NCBI RefSeq assembly: GCF_004770265.1
Contig: NZ_RQGQ01000004.1
Span: 620,001-684,000 of the forward strand
Direction: 5' to 3'
From: Leptospira congkakensis
GTDB taxonomy: Bacteria > Spirochaetota > Leptospiria > Leptospirales > Leptospiraceae
Length of the DNA: 64,000 nucleotides
In this document: positions 17,540-27,143 of the stretch, piece after piece
Numbering within the stretch: the first letter of the stretch is position 1
Layout: each line of letters begins with the position of its first letter
The notes under the pieces: model-generated
Seen by the model: the letters and a program-made list of their open reading frames with translations, nothing else
Database searches by the model: none
What the model was told of the DNA's origin: nothing
Made by a program: the position numbers and the translations under genes

Positions 17540-18022
17540 CTAAAAATAAGGATTTTTTTTCACTGGAGGAAGAGAGGCAGACATTTGTTTGTAAATCTCT
17601 TCCGCAAGTCCCATCGATTCGTTTTGGGAAATATTTTTAGCATACTCATCATAAAGCATATCTTCAAAAATTTCTTCGGCATATCCGCCATCGATCATTT
17701 TCTCTTTGTGGATGGTGTTTTTCATTTCTTTTAACATCATCTTCACAAAAACAGATTCAAATTCCACGGATGCATCATAGAGTTTTTTTCTATAAGGATC
17801 TTCTTTAATTTCCTCACGAATGTTTTGTGGAACTCGGAGGGATGAAGAACTCACTTTCCCCATAATTTCTTCATGAGTTTCTAGTAGGTTCTGGAAGTCG
17901 GACATACCTTCTTTTTTGGCAGTTTTTGTTTCATCCGAATAGGATTTCATCCGATTCAGGATGGATTCATCCTGGGAACGACTCAGGCGATTCGAATAGT
18001 CTTGGATTTTGTGAATGTCCAT
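17540..18022 (-). CDS. flgJ: FlgJ-like rod-binding protein without muramidase domain
   Basis: 160 residues. The rod-binding domain occupies the C-terminal half: LYDASVEFESVFVKMMLKEM, GGYAEEIFEDMLYDEYAKNI and SMGLAEEIYKQM match the N-terminal domain of FlgJ. The peptidoglycan hydrolase domain found in enterobacterial FlgJ is absent. That is known for spirochetal and alpha-proteobacterial homologues, so rod passage through the wall must use another enzyme. It is the last gene of the flgG-flgA-flgH-flgI-flgJ operon, 35 bases behind flgI. Confidence 0.8.
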   Translation of the reverse strand: MDIHKIQDYSNRLSRSQDESILNRMKSYSDETKTAKKEGMSDFQNLLETHEEIMGKVSSSSLRVPQNIREEIKEDPYRKKLYDASVEFESVFVKMMLKEMKNTIHKEKMIDGGYAEEIFEDMLYDEYAKNISQNESMGLAEEIYKQMSASLPPVKKNPYF

Positions 18023-18057
18023 ATTATGTCTACTAAACCTATCGGCAGATTTTCAAA

Positions 18058-19203
18058 TTACTGAATCACAAGTTCTGCTTTTAAGGCCCCTTGTTTTTTT
18101 AAGGCCTCCAAAATGGAAATAATGTCCCGTGTGGAAGCTCCGACTTTGTTCAGAGCACCCACCACATCCGAAACTTGTGTGGTTTCTTTTAAAACAAAAA
18201 CAGATTCACCCTTTCCCTCTTCTTGGATGGGGAAAAAATACCGCGACTTGTCTCGGTTCGCAATTTGGATGGTGAGTCCTTGTTGGGAAATGGCTACTTC
18301 ATCAATAGCGATACCTGCTCCCATCACTATGGTTCCCGTTCTTTCGTTGATCACCACACGAGCCACAGGTGAAGAATTCACTGTTAGGTTTTCTAACTTA
18401 GCAAGGAAAGCCAAATCGAGTTTCGGTTCTCCCGCAGCCATTTCGCTCGCGGGATTTTGGCCTGATGCTTTTAGAGGCAGGGGAACAAGGACTTCAGTAG
18501 GAGAAACTACTTCTGGAACCACTGCCAGTTCGGCAGTGATGGCATCTACAATCGCACCCATCGTAGTATAATCTTTTTCGAGAAGTGTGAGTTTGACAGA
18601 TTTAGTCACAGGGGCATTGGGAACCGATCTTTCTAAAATCGCACCCATAGGAACAAGAGCCGTATTGGATCCTGATTTTTTATCAGCCCCTCCTCGTTTT
18701 TTCTCTTTTCCACCAAACGCGAGTACACCGGAAGCAACGGCAATGATTTCTCCATTCCCTGCTTTCAATGGGGATTGTAATAGCACTCCTCCTTCAAGAG
18801 AACGTGCGTCACCGAGGGAAGAAACTAACACATCAATTTTATCCCCTTCTTTGAGGTTTACGGGAACATTGGCAGTGATGAGAACAGACGCAGTATTTTT
18901 TGCATCTCTTAGGTTCTTTTTGGTATTCACACCAAGACCAGCCAAATAATTCTGTAAGGCTTCTTCGGTGAGTGGATTTTTTGTATCTCCTGTTCCATTC
19001 AGACCCACAACAAGACCAAATCCAGTGAGTTGATTTTCGCGAACTGCATCAATTCGCACCAAATCTTTTAGTCTGGTCTCTACAGCAAAACTAGGGAGAG
19101 TCGCAAAAAGAAAAATAACAAGTGCTGACAGGGGATTTCCTAAAAAGCGGAAATCTTTTTTTGAGAACTCTAGGTTAGATACATTTTGATTCAAAACAGG
19201 CAT
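18058..19203 (-). CDS. flgI: flagellar P-ring protein FlgI
   Basis: 381 residues. After a long hydrophobic leader (signal region around LSALVIFLFATLPSFA) comes the conserved FlgI start ETRLKDLVRIDAVRENQLTG and FGLVVGLNGTGDT. LGVNTKKNLRDAKNTASVLI and the C-terminal VSDVVGALNKVGASTRDIISIL also match. FlgI forms the P ring around the rod in the peptidoglycan layer. The leader is unusually long; an internal start nearer the signal peptide is possible, but I see no better ATG. It lies 6 bases behind flgH. Confidence 0.92.
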   Translation of the reverse strand: MPVLNQNVSNLEFSKKDFRFLGNPLSALVIFLFATLPSFAVETRLKDLVRIDAVRENQLTGFGLVVGLNGTGDTKNPLTEEALQNYLAGLGVNTKKNLRDAKNTASVLITANVPVNLKEGDKIDVLVSSLGDARSLEGGVLLQSPLKAGNGEIIAVASGVLAFGGKEKKRGGADKKSGSNTALVPMGAILERSVPNAPVTKSVKLTLLEKDYTTMGAIVDAITAELAVVPEVVSPTEVLVPLPLKASGQNPASEMAAGEPKLDLAFLAKLENLTVNSSPVARVVINERTGTIVMGAGIAIDEVAISQQGLTIQIANRDKSRYFFPIQEEGKGESVFVLKETTQVSDVVGALNKVGASTRDIISILEALKKQGALKAELVIQ

Positions 19204-19209
19204 TGTTAC

Positions 19210-19998
19210 TTACTCACTTTCACCTAAGAGTCGTTTGATATTCTTTAAAATGATTTCTTGTTTTTCTTGTTCCGAAAGTTCTGCTTTTTCGGTTACCGTT
19301 CCATCGGGATTGGTAATCCGTTTCATTTGAATATTAGGATTTGTGAGTTCTTTAGGATTTAGAGTTCCTTGGTATTCCACTCTTAGGTTGGCAATCAGAT
19401 CACTCGAAATAAAACGATTTTTGTCCAAATCTTCTGGAGAAATAGTCCCCGACAAACGAAGGTTAATCCTTTCTTCCGATAAATTGAATACCTTACTCCC
19501 TTCCAGTTCCAAGTTTCCTGTTCCAGGATCAATTCCTGTGACAAGGACTGCCATCACCCCCACAACTTTTCCTTGTGATTTGGATTTTCCTACCTTGGAT
19601 CTCATATACGTGGAATTTGAGTTATAAGCAGGAAGATCAGGTACTAACTTTTTATCGGGAACCGTTTTGATATCATTATCAAAAGTAGCTTTGTATTCAG
19701 ATTCATATTCCACACGAAGTCCGTTTTTCAAAACAACCTTTACCACAGTTCCTGGTTGGATGGTTTTGGGATAAGAGTAAGGATCTTTGTCTTTCCAAAG
19801 AGAATCTGCAAACAAAAGAGAAAAGTTAGAAAAGAAAATAGATACGGCAAATACAAATAGAAAAGGGAGAAAAAACGTAGGAATATTTTTAGCTGTATCT
19901 TCCGGCGCACCAAAGGAATTCAAATCCAAAGGCAAACACTCTTCGAGGTTGAAACTGGAACGATCACTTTGTATGGAATTTTGATTCTTCATCATCAT
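19210..19998 (-). CDS. flgH: FlgH (L-ring) family protein lacking a lipobox cysteine
   Basis: 262 residues. The FlgH body is recognisable: ADSLWKDKDPYSYPKTIQPG at the mature start, KVVGVMAVLVTGIDPGTGNLELEGSKVFNL and GTISPEDLDKNRFISSDLIANLRVEYQG. FlgH normally is an outer-membrane lipoprotein whose mature N-terminus is cysteine. Here the predicted signal segment (FLFVFAVSIFFSNFSLLFA) ends in A-D with no cysteine, and it is preceded by about 45 hydrophilic residues. This suits a periplasmic flagellum that does not pierce the outer membrane. A shorter start may exist. It lies between flgA and flgI. Confidence 0.85.
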   Translation of the reverse strand: MMMKNQNSIQSDRSSFNLEECLPLDLNSFGAPEDTAKNIPTFFLPFLFVFAVSIFFSNFSLLFADSLWKDKDPYSYPKTIQPGTVVKVVLKNGLRVEYESEYKATFDNDIKTVPDKKLVPDLPAYNSNSTYMRSKVGKSKSQGKVVGVMAVLVTGIDPGTGNLELEGSKVFNLSEERINLRLSGTISPEDLDKNRFISSDLIANLRVEYQGTLNPKELTNPNIQMKRITNPDGTVTEKAELSEQEKQEIILKNIKRLLGESE

Positions 19999-20008
19999 TG
20001 TATGAACC

Positions 20009-20959
20009 TTAAATTTCTTCCAGAAGGCAGATCCCTTCGTTTTGAACTCTAGCTTTGATGATTTTTTGAGAAGCTAAGTTGAGGACAGAAATCTCATCTC
20101 CACGATTCCCTGATGCCAGTGCTCTTGTTTTAATTTTTAATAAAAGATTTCCGGTAGTATAAACAAGTTGCACTTCTTGTCCCCTTTCAATTGTGTGAAG
20201 GGTGCGGACTTGTTTTTTTTCAATGGTCATATCACTCGCGAGAACGCCAAGAGCTGTTTTTCCCACAGGACTTTCTTCCACATACTCACGGTTATGATCT
20301 GCTGTGAAAAAAGAGCGGATTTCTACATCTTCCTCAGTTAATACTGTTTTTGCGGGAATTTCTCTTTTGGTAAAATAGGCTTTTTTCTTTTCTTCAATGA
20401 GAAAGGGAACCGATTCAGAATGAACCATCTTTCCTTCAAAATAATAATCTAAAGGAAAAAGTCTTTTTCCTCCATGAAGGGTACGGCCCGTATTTCTCCA
20501 AACGAGTTTGGTTCCAGAGATAACTTGTAGAGATTCTTTTTCAGAACTGAGTCGAAACAATTCTCCATCTTCACCAATTGCCTGTTCCACGGATTCTTTA
20601 AGATTTTGCCAAAGAGACCGTTCTAAATCTTTTTTAGAAACGAGAGTGGTTTTAGGGAGTAAAATTCCCTCTTTTCCCATGACTTCAAAAGAAACTGATT
20701 CTCCCGCTTCTGTCATTTCTGACTTGTAACGAGAATTCAAAACATCTACCAATTGTTCGGGAGTCAAAACTTTGGGTGATTGTAAATTTTGAAAAATGAC
20801 TGGGTTCCAATTTCCTTTCCAGTTGGTAAATTCAGACAGACGGATCTCCCCTGCACCGACAATGGTTTTGGGTTTTAGGTAGAGCCGAAAATCTTTTTCC
20901 TTTGCCAAAGCAGGCAAGGAAAGAGCCAAACTAAAAAGGAATAGGAACCAAACTTTCAT
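20009..20959 (-). CDS. flgA: FlgA, P-ring assembly chaperone
   Basis: 316 residues with a signal peptide (MKVWFLFLFSLALSLPALA). The C-terminal half carries the SAF-type domain of FlgA: KKAYFTKREIPAKTVLTEED, ESPVGKTALGVLASDMTIEKKQV and a final GNLLLKIKTRALASGNRGDE then VLNLASQKIIKARVQNEG. FlgA assists FlgI polymerisation in the periplasm. Its start overlaps the flgG stop by one base, so the two are translationally coupled. Confidence 0.85.
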   Translation of the reverse strand: MKVWFLFLFSLALSLPALAKEKDFRLYLKPKTIVGAGEIRLSEFTNWKGNWNPVIFQNLQSPKVLTPEQLVDVLNSRYKSEMTEAGESVSFEVMGKEGILLPKTTLVSKKDLERSLWQNLKESVEQAIGEDGELFRLSSEKESLQVISGTKLVWRNTGRTLHGGKRLFPLDYYFEGKMVHSESVPFLIEEKKKAYFTKREIPAKTVLTEEDVEIRSFFTADHNREYVEESPVGKTALGVLASDMTIEKKQVRTLHTIERGQEVQLVYTTGNLLLKIKTRALASGNRGDEISVLNLASQKIIKARVQNEGICLLEEI

Positions 20960-21753
20960 TAACGTTTCAAACCAATTGCCGTTGAAAGCATGTTATCCGA
21001 TGTTTGGATGGTTTTGGAATTGGATTCGTAGGCTCTTTGTGCCACAATCATATTCACCATCTCTTCTACGATCTTTACGTTACTCATCTCTAAGAAACCT
21101 TGTAAAACACTTCCATATCCTTCTTGTGAAGGCATCCCTGGAATTTCAGGACCGGATGCGACTGTTTCTCGAAACAAGTTTTTACCAACGGCTTGAAGAC
21201 CGGCTGGGTTCACAAATCGGTAAAGTTCCAATTGACCTATGGTTGTAGGACGGATATCGTTTCCGATTTTTACCGTCACTTCTCCCTCTTCGGAAACCAT
21301 TAAAGTATTGAGGATGGCATTCTCTGGTAAGATGATGGGTGGTTCGAGTAAGTATCCGTTAGAGGTAACCACTTGTTGGTTGGAATCAATTTTATAGGAT
21401 CCGTCTCTTGAGTAGGAAAAGGTTCCATCTGGCATTTGGATTTTGAAAAATGCCATCTCGCCAGTAAGGGCAAGGTCTAATTTGTTTCCCGTGGCTTGAA
21501 AAGAACCAATTTCGAATAACTTCTGTGTGGCGGCGACTTTCACACCATGACCCACATTCACACCGGTAGGAATTTCGGAAACAGAGGTGGCTGGAGTTCC
21601 CGCAAGCACTTGGTGTTGGTATACTAAATCTTCAAAGTCCACACGATTCTTTTTGAAACCAGTGGTGTTTACGTTCGCAAGGTTATTGGCAACCGTATCA
21701 ATATGGAATTGTTGGGCAATCATCCCGGTAGCACCGGTCCAAAGGGATCGCAT
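20959..21753 (-). CDS. flgG: flagellar distal rod protein FlgG
   Basis: 264 residues from the second of two adjacent ATGs (21753; 21756 is also possible). It has the canonical FlgG N-terminus MRSLWTGATGMIAQQFHIDT followed by [20 protein letters not shown]. The mid region is GVKVAATQKLFEIGSFQATG, LDLALTGEMAFF. The C-terminus is LEMSNVKIVEEMVNMIVAQR then AYESNSKTIQTSD. It builds the distal rod. It is first in the flagellar set and lies 75 bases behind dut on the same strand, so read-through from the translation operon is possible. Confidence 0.93.
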   Translation of the reverse strand: MRSLWTGATGMIAQQFHIDTVANNLANVNTTGFKKNRVDFEDLVYQHQVLAGTPATSVSEIPTGVNVGHGVKVAATQKLFEIGSFQATGNKLDLALTGEMAFFKIQMPDGTFSYSRDGSYKIDSNQQVVTSNGYLLEPPIILPENAILNTLMVSEEGEVTVKIGNDIRPTTIGQLELYRFVNPAGLQAVGKNLFRETVASGPEIPGMPSQEGYGSVLQGFLEMSNVKIVEEMVNMIVAQRAYESNSKTIQTSDNMLSTAIGLKR

Positions 21754-21828
21754 CATAAAAAGGCACCTCTACAGCTTTCTATCGGTAGAGTTCAAAAAAA
21801 GCTAAGTGTCTTTTTTTCTAATTATGTC

Positions 21829-22272
21829 TTATTTTCCAGTGCTCCCAAATCCTCCAGCTCCCCTTTCTGTGGCGGAAAGTTCTGTTACCACCTGAACGGG
21901 AAGCTGAGCTACTGAATGGAGCACCATTTGAGCCACCCGAGTACCCGGCTCCAAAACAAAGTCCACCCCACTTAAGTTTAGAAGTGGGATGAGAATCTCT
22001 CCCCGGTAATCCGAGTCAATAGTACCAGGGGTATTTGGCATGATGATGGAATTCTTTGTGGAAAATCCGCTTCTTGGTCGAATTTGGCCTTCATACCCTT
22101 CGGGAATGGCCATCGCAAGACCTGTGGGAACAAATACCACTTTGCCATTCGGCAGGATGAGGTTTTCAGTGAGGCAAGCAGACAAATCCATCCCCGCCGA
22201 ACCAGAAGTTTTGTATTCTGGAAGAACGGCTCCCTCTCTTAAAATTTGAATGTGTAAATTCGGTTGGTTCAT
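21829..22272 (-). CDS. dut: deoxyuridine 5'-triphosphate nucleotidohydrolase (dUTPase)
   Basis: 147 residues, the usual length of trimeric dUTPase. All five motifs are visible: AGMDL (1), RPRSGFS (2), NTPGTIDSDYRGE (3), RVAQMVL (4) and RGAGGFGSTG (5, the C-terminal lid). It hydrolyses dUTP to dUMP and pyrophosphate, keeping uracil out of DNA and feeding thymidylate synthesis. It is the last gene of the long minus-strand operon before the flagellar set, 114 bases behind the M16 peptidase gene. Confidence 0.95.
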   Translation of the reverse strand: MNQPNLHIQILREGAVLPEYKTSGSAGMDLSACLTENLILPNGKVVFVPTGLAMAIPEGYEGQIRPRSGFSTKNSIIMPNTPGTIDSDYRGEILIPLLNLSGVDFVLEPGTRVAQMVLHSVAQLPVQVVTELSATERGAGGFGSTGK

Positions 22273-22386
22273 TTTAGTCCTTAAAAACAGATTCTATGCA
22301 GCTATGGTATCGTTCGATCCAATGATTTGGATTCTGCAAAATGGGAATTCAGCATCTATAAATTTCAAATGTTTGTATTGGTCTCT

Positions 22387-23673
22387 TTAAACACCAAACT
22401 GGACGGGAATTTTGGAGAATTGACTTTCTGACATATCTCCCACACAAGACAAATGGACTTTCTTTAAATCAAACAACTGTTTTGCGGTTTCATTGATTTC
22501 ATCCAAGGTCACTGATTTGATGGATTTCATTCTGTCTTCCAAAGAAAAATACTTACCGTAATAGATTTCTTGGAGGCCAATGTTATTCATTCGGTTTTCA
22601 GGAAGTTCATATCCAATTGCAATTGAACCCATTTGGTTGGATTTTGCATCAGCTAGTTCCGTTTTAGAAAAACCATTTTTAGAAATACTTTCCAATTCTT
22701 TTAGGATGAGTTCCACACAACGTGCTGCCTTTTCTTTGGAGGTGGCAGAGGAGATAGAAAATAGCCCGGTTGTTTTGTAATAGGAAGGGAAACTATAAAT
22801 GCTATAACACAGTCCTTCTTTTTCTCGAATGTTTTGAAAAAGCCGCGAAGCCATTCCCCCACCAAGAATTGTGGAGATGAGCTGGGTCACAGTCACCGTT
22901 CGGTAGTCCCTCCTGTTCCCATTCACACCAAGCATAATATGGAACTGTTCAATTTTACGGCGTTCCAAATGCTTCGAATAACTTTTTTTAGGTGCCGGAA
23001 TGATGAGTTCTGTTGGATTTTTACCCTTTGGATTTTCAAAGGAAAAGTATTTGTTGGTTAGATCTAAAATTTTTTCCCAAGTGAAATTTCCAGAAACAGA
23101 AATCACCATATTTTTTGGGAAATAATGTTTTTCGAAAAAAGTGCGGATGGATTTTTCCGTTACGCCAGTGACAGATTTTTTCGTTCCAATAATATCACGG
23201 CCGTAAGGTGACTTACCAAAGATATTACGAAAATAATAGTCGTATACAAAGTCATCGGGGGCATCTTCATAAGAACGCATCTCTTCCATAATGACACCCT
23301 TTTCAATTGTGATGTCTTCTTTACGAAAAAGAGGACGAAATAACATATCGGAAAGAATATCAAAAGCAAGTTCCGCTTGGTCTTTGATTGCCACTACATA
23401 GTACTGAGTGTATTCTCGCCCAGTAGAACCATTTAAAATCCCACCCACACGTTCAATGGATTCAGCGATTTCTTTACTAGTTCTTGTTACCGTATCTTTA
23501 AAGAGCATATGCTCTAAAAAGTGAAAGTATCCGTGTTCAGAATTAGTTTCGGCAAGGCTGCCCTGTTTCAAAAAAACACCCACCCCCATAGAGGATGCGT
23601 GTTTCATAGGTTGGAAGAGAACCGTTAACCCATTGGGTAAAACGGTTCGTTTGCATTCGATGACGGATGCCAT
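22387..23673 (-). CDS. M16 family zinc metallopeptidase (processing-peptidase-like)
   Basis: 428 residues from ATG 23673, chosen because GGGGAG lies eight bases upstream; the longer frame uses a TTG at 23691. The inverted zinc motif HFLEHMLFKDT (H-x-x-E-H) is intact, followed by a downstream glutamate region (AFDILSDML...IEKGVIMEEM). The C-terminal half keeps the M16 substrate-binding domain (GGGMASRLFQNIREKEGLCY). Family members such as PqqL or YmxG-type proteases degrade or process peptides. The gene is conserved next to pnp in several phyla. It lies 37 bases behind pnp. Confidence 0.9.
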   Translation of the reverse strand: MASVIECKRTVLPNGLTVLFQPMKHASSMGVGVFLKQGSLAETNSEHGYFHFLEHMLFKDTVTRTSKEIAESIERVGGILNGSTGREYTQYYVVAIKDQAELAFDILSDMLFRPLFRKEDITIEKGVIMEEMRSYEDAPDDFVYDYYFRNIFGKSPYGRDIIGTKKSVTGVTEKSIRTFFEKHYFPKNMVISVSGNFTWEKILDLTNKYFSFENPKGKNPTELIIPAPKKSYSKHLERRKIEQFHIMLGVNGNRRDYRTVTVTQLISTILGGGMASRLFQNIREKEGLCYSIYSFPSYYKTTGLFSISSATSKEKAARCVELILKELESISKNGFSKTELADAKSNQMGSIAIGYELPENRMNNIGLQEIYYGKYFSLEDRMKSIKSVTLDEINETAKQLFDLKKVHLSCVGDMSESQFSKIPVQFGV

Positions 23674-23710
23674 TGGTTTCACTCCCCCCAAACAGTCGTT
23701 TGGGGACTGT

Positions 23711-25801
23711 TTAGTTGTCTAAAAGAACATCCTTTCTTGAAAGGTCGATTTTTCCCATTTTATCAACGGAAATCACCTTCACTTGGATTTTGTCCCCTTC
23801 AGAAACAATATCACGAACCGATTGCACTCGTTTCACATCTAGTTTAGAGATGTGGCAAAGGCCCTCTTTTCCTGGAAGAATTTCAACAAAGGCACCAAAG
23901 TCAGCAATTCGTTTGATCACACCGTCGTAGATTTTTCCTACTTCGATTTCTTCAAAAATTCCATCGATCATAGCAATGGCTTTGTCTTTTGCTTCTTCAC
24001 TTGGAGAAGCAATGGTTACTTTACCAGTATCATCTACGGAAATTTCAGAACCAGATTGTTCGATGATCGCACGAATCATTTTACCACCAGGGCCAATGAG
24101 TTCACCAATTCGATCTTTTGGAATTTGTTTGAGAGTGATGCGTGGCGCATTGTTACTCAAATTTCCTTTTACGGAAGAAATGGATTTGTTCATTTCGCCA
24201 AGGATGTGGTCACGACCCACTTCTGCTTGTTCAATGGCTTTTTGTAAAACTTCCAAACCAAGTCCGTTGACTTTTAGATCCATTTGGAAAGCAGTGATCC
24301 CTTTTTTAGTTCCTGCGAGTTTGAAATCCATATCACCAAAATGGTCTTCGATTCCAGCAATGTCAGAAAGAACTGCAAAACGACCCTTTTCATCACTGAA
24401 AAGACCCATAGCAATTCCTGAAACGGGACCAGAAATCGGAACTCCGCCGGCCATAAGAGCCAAGGTTCCCGAACAAACGGAAGCCATAGAGGAAGATCCA
24501 TTGGATTCTAAAATTTCAGATACAATTCGAATCACATAAGGAAAGTCAGTTTGTGATGGAAGGACTTTTTTGATCGCACGTTCCGCTAAGTTTCCGTGAC
24601 CAATTTCACGTCTTCCAGGGCCAGAGTTACGACGCACTTCCCCAACAGAGAATGCAGGGAAATTGTAGTGCAACATAAAGTTCTTTTCTTTGGAACCTTC
24701 CAAAGTTTCGTATCTTTGGTTGTCGGAAGTAGTTCCTAAAGTCACAACACCAAGTGATTGGGTTTGTCCACGAGTGAAAACTGCCGATCCATGAGGACCA
24801 GGAAGAACATCCACTTCGCAAGAAATTTGACGAATTTCATTGGTTTTACGACCGTCAAAACGAATTCCTTCGCCGAGCACAAGTTCGCGGACCACTTCAT
24901 ATTCTAATTCATGTAGGAAATGTTTGATATCTTTTGATTTGTCTTCTGGAGCCAGTAGAGTTTTAAAATGTTCTACTGTTTCTTTGTTAATGGCTTTGAT
25001 GTCATCATTACGTTTTGCTTTGTCTGCATTTTTGTTCGCAGCAGTCAAACGGTCGAACGCGAACTCACGGATTTTTGCGTGAAGTTCTTTGTCAGGAGCT
25101 TTTAAAACTACTTCCTTTTTTACGGTTCCGTTTTTCTTAGCTAATTCTTCTTGCATCGCCACAGCAACTTTCAATTGCTCCTGTGCAAAACGAAGGGCTG
25201 CCATCATATCTTCTTTGGAGATTTCATTTGCTTCCCCTTCGATCATGACGATAGCATCTTTGGTTCCCGCAACTACCAAATCTAAATCAGATTTTGTAAT
25301 TTCTTCGTTTGTAGGGTTTAGAACAAATTCTCCACCGATACGACCGATACGAGCACCAGCGATAGGGCCAGCGAAAGGAATGGAAGAAACGGAAAGTGCC
25401 GCCGAAGCTGCGTTAATCGCATGGCCTTGGACAGATACTTGTTTGTCTGCTGATAAAACTTGAACGAGAAGTTGTACTTCAGAGAAGTATCCTTCTGGGA
25501 ACATAGGGCGAATCGGACGATCCAGAATTCTGGAAAGTAACACTTCGTGTTCTGCTGGTTTTGCTTCGCGTTTGAAGTAACCACCAGGAAAACGACCTAC
25601 CGAGTAGGCTTTCTCTGTGTATTCGCAAGTAAGTGGGAAAAAATCTTGTCCTTCTTTTGGTTCGTCAGCAGCACAAACTGTGGCGAGAAGAACCAAATTT
25701 CCGGTTTTGTATACAACCGACCCGTGCGCTTGTTTTGCCCACTTGCCGGTCTCAATGGTGATAGAGTCTCTACCCCAAGAACCAGTGAACTCTGTAGCCA
25801 T
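23711..25801 (-). CDS. pnp: polyribonucleotide nucleotidyltransferase (PNPase)
   Basis: 696 residues. Two RNase PH-like domains are present, the first from [20 protein letters not shown] with [20 protein letters not shown], the second with [35 protein letters not shown] and [19 protein letters not shown]. An all-alpha linker separates them. A KH domain ([15 protein letters not shown]) and an S1 domain ([20 protein letters not shown]) follow. It degrades RNA 3'-5' by phosphorolysis within the degradosome. It lies five bases behind rpsO, the classical arrangement. Confidence 0.97.
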   Translation of the reverse strand: MATEFTGSWGRDSITIETGKWAKQAHGSVVYKTGNLVLLATVCAADEPKEGQDFFPLTCEYTEKAYSVGRFPGGYFKREAKPAEHEVLLSRILDRPIRPMFPEGYFSEVQLLVQVLSADKQVSVQGHAINAASAALSVSSIPFAGPIAGARIGRIGGEFVLNPTNEEITKSDLDLVVAGTKDAIVMIEGEANEISKEDMMAALRFAQEQLKVAVAMQEELAKKNGTVKKEVVLKAPDKELHAKIREFAFDRLTAANKNADKAKRNDDIKAINKETVEHFKTLLAPEDKSKDIKHFLHELEYEVVRELVLGEGIRFDGRKTNEIRQISCEVDVLPGPHGSAVFTRGQTQSLGVVTLGTTSDNQRYETLEGSKEKNFMLHYNFPAFSVGEVRRNSGPGRREIGHGNLAERAIKKVLPSQTDFPYVIRIVSEILESNGSSSMASVCSGTLALMAGGVPISGPVSGIAMGLFSDEKGRFAVLSDIAGIEDHFGDMDFKLAGTKKGITAFQMDLKVNGLGLEVLQKAIEQAEVGRDHILGEMNKSISSVKGNLSNNAPRITLKQIPKDRIGELIGPGGKMIRAIIEQSGSEISVDDTGKVTIASPSEEAKDKAIAMIDGIFEEIEVGKIYDGVIKRIADFGAFVEILPGKEGLCHISKLDVKRVQSVRDIVSEGDKIQVKVISVDKMGKIDLSRKDVLLDN

Positions 25802-25806
25802 AGGAA

Positions 25807-26073
25807 TTACTTCCTAAGGCCGAGTTTTTCAATCAGCTTTTTATAACTTTCTACGTTGGACTTTTTAAGGTATTCCAACAAACTCTTTCTCTGGTTCACC
25901 ATTGCGATAAGACCGCGGCGAGAGTGAAAGTCCTTCTTGTTCGCTTTGAAATGCTCAGTAAGGTCTTTGATTCGAGAGTCGAGAAGAGCGATTTGTACTT
26001 CTGCAGAACCTGTGTCGTTTGGTTTGCTACCGAATGTAGCAATGATCTGCTGTTTTTGTTCTTTTGTGATCAT
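25807..26073 (-). CDS. rpsO: 30S ribosomal protein S15
   Basis: 88 residues, the standard length. It shows the S15 signature: [41 protein letters not shown] and a terminal IEKLGLRK. S15 binds 16S rRNA helices 20-22 and starts assembly of the platform. It is placed between truB (27 bases upstream) and pnp (5 bases downstream). Confidence 0.97.
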   Translation of the reverse strand: MITKEQKQQIIATFGSKPNDTGSAEVQIALLDSRIKDLTEHFKANKKDFHSRRGLIAMVNQRKSLLEYLKKSNVESYKKLIEKLGLRK

Positions 26074-26099
26074 ACTAGTGTCCAGATTTTAAGAAGGAC

Positions 26100-27029
26100 T
26101 CATTTAGAAAACATAATTTTTGCAGAAGGGTCAAAAAATACTTTTCTGTACCGGTAGGGAATGTGCTCCGGTTTCCCTTCGTAATCGCACCAGGCAAGGA
26201 TGGTGGTTTCGTCCGCGTCCACGATATAAAACCCGTTTTCTACAGGCGTCGGGAGTTTGTCCCAAATGTATCCCCCGTGGATGACTGCCTTTTTTTCTTG
26301 GGCGTCCACGATCCGGACAGGAAGTGGGAAAACTTCTTTCCAATTTCGTAAATCTTTCGGAGAAATTTGGTCTAGGGTTTTCACTCCGTCCAAATGGAAT
26401 TCACCAATGGATTCCCGCACGAGCCTGCCAAGGGAAAGTGGAATCCCCCATTTTTCAGAAAGATCTAAAACGATTTTGCGAATGTACGTTCCCGAACTCA
26501 CATGGATCCGAAACGAAAATCCAAGTTCTGTCTGCAAAACATCTTCTACTTTGTAGATCGAAATGGGTCTTTCCTTTTCCTCTACGACCAATCCCTCTCG
26601 AACCAGATCCGACTGGCGTTTCCCACCAACTTTTAGAGCCGAAATTTTGGGTGCTTTCTGGGACGTGAGTGTCGTGAGTTGTGTAAGTTCCGCAAGCAAT
26701 CGTTCTCTTGGAAATTCGGAGACAAAGCGGGGAAGGAAGTTTTCCCTATCGTCTACTTCCACTAGCCCATCAGGATCACCAGAATCGGTTTTGAATCCGA
26801 CAACCACTTCCGCAAAGTAAGACTTGTCTTTTCCAAGAAATACTTGGGAAAAAGCAGTATAATCCCCACAGGGCAAAATGAGTAAGCCTTCCGCAAACCG
26901 GTCAAGAGTTCCGGTATGGCCCACTGACTTTTGACCTAAGATCCGTTTGGTTTTTAGAACCAAATCGGAACTTGTGATCCCTGGTGGTTTGTAGACAAAT
27001 AAAAATCCAGAATGGTAGGGTTTAGACAT
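26100..27029 (-). CDS. truB: tRNA pseudouridine-55 synthase TruB
   Basis: 309 residues. The catalytic motif GHTGTLDRFAEGLL carries the nucleophilic aspartate; the usual D-P-L-A-T-G-L-L is D-R-F-A-E-G-L-L here. Other motifs are KPPGITSSDLVLKTK at the N-terminus, KDKSYFAEVVVGFKTDSGDPDG and SSGTYIRKIVLDLSEKWG. It converts U55 to pseudouridine in the T loop of tRNAs. It is separated from rbfA by 114 bases holding two small hairpins, so an additional promoter or processing site may lie there. Confidence 0.95.
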   Translation of the reverse strand: MSKPYHSGFLFVYKPPGITSSDLVLKTKRILGQKSVGHTGTLDRFAEGLLILPCGDYTAFSQVFLGKDKSYFAEVVVGFKTDSGDPDGLVEVDDRENFLPRFVSEFPRERLLAELTQLTTLTSQKAPKISALKVGGKRQSDLVREGLVVEEKERPISIYKVEDVLQTELGFSFRIHVSSGTYIRKIVLDLSEKWGIPLSLGRLVRESIGEFHLDGVKTLDQISPKDLRNWKEVFPLPVRIVDAQEKKAVIHGGYIWDKLPTPVENGFYIVDADETTILAWCDYEGKPEHIPYRYRKVFFDPSAKIMFSK

Positions 27030-27064
27030 AGGATAGTGTCACCTAATCAAAGCAAGTTGTAGTC

Positions 27065-27098
27065 AGTGAAAGATCACTCGAAGGCAAATTTCCCTTCG
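27065..27098. promoter_or_regulatory. two small inverted repeats in the rbfA-truB gap
   Basis: AGTG-AAAGAT-CACT (about 27065-27078) and CGAAGG-CAAATTTC-CCTTCG (27079-27098) stand side by side in the only gap of more than 40 bases between nusA and pnp. They could be an RNA processing site or weak attenuator. Confidence 0.3.
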
Positions 27099-27143
27099 TT
27101 TATTTGATTACTCTTCGTTCTAATCACAACCATCCATTTCTCT

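Noticed and set aside
23852..25463. Plus-strand frames of 124-187 codons opposite pnp
   Set aside because: No start signals, no recognisable domains, and complete overlap with PNPase coding sequence.
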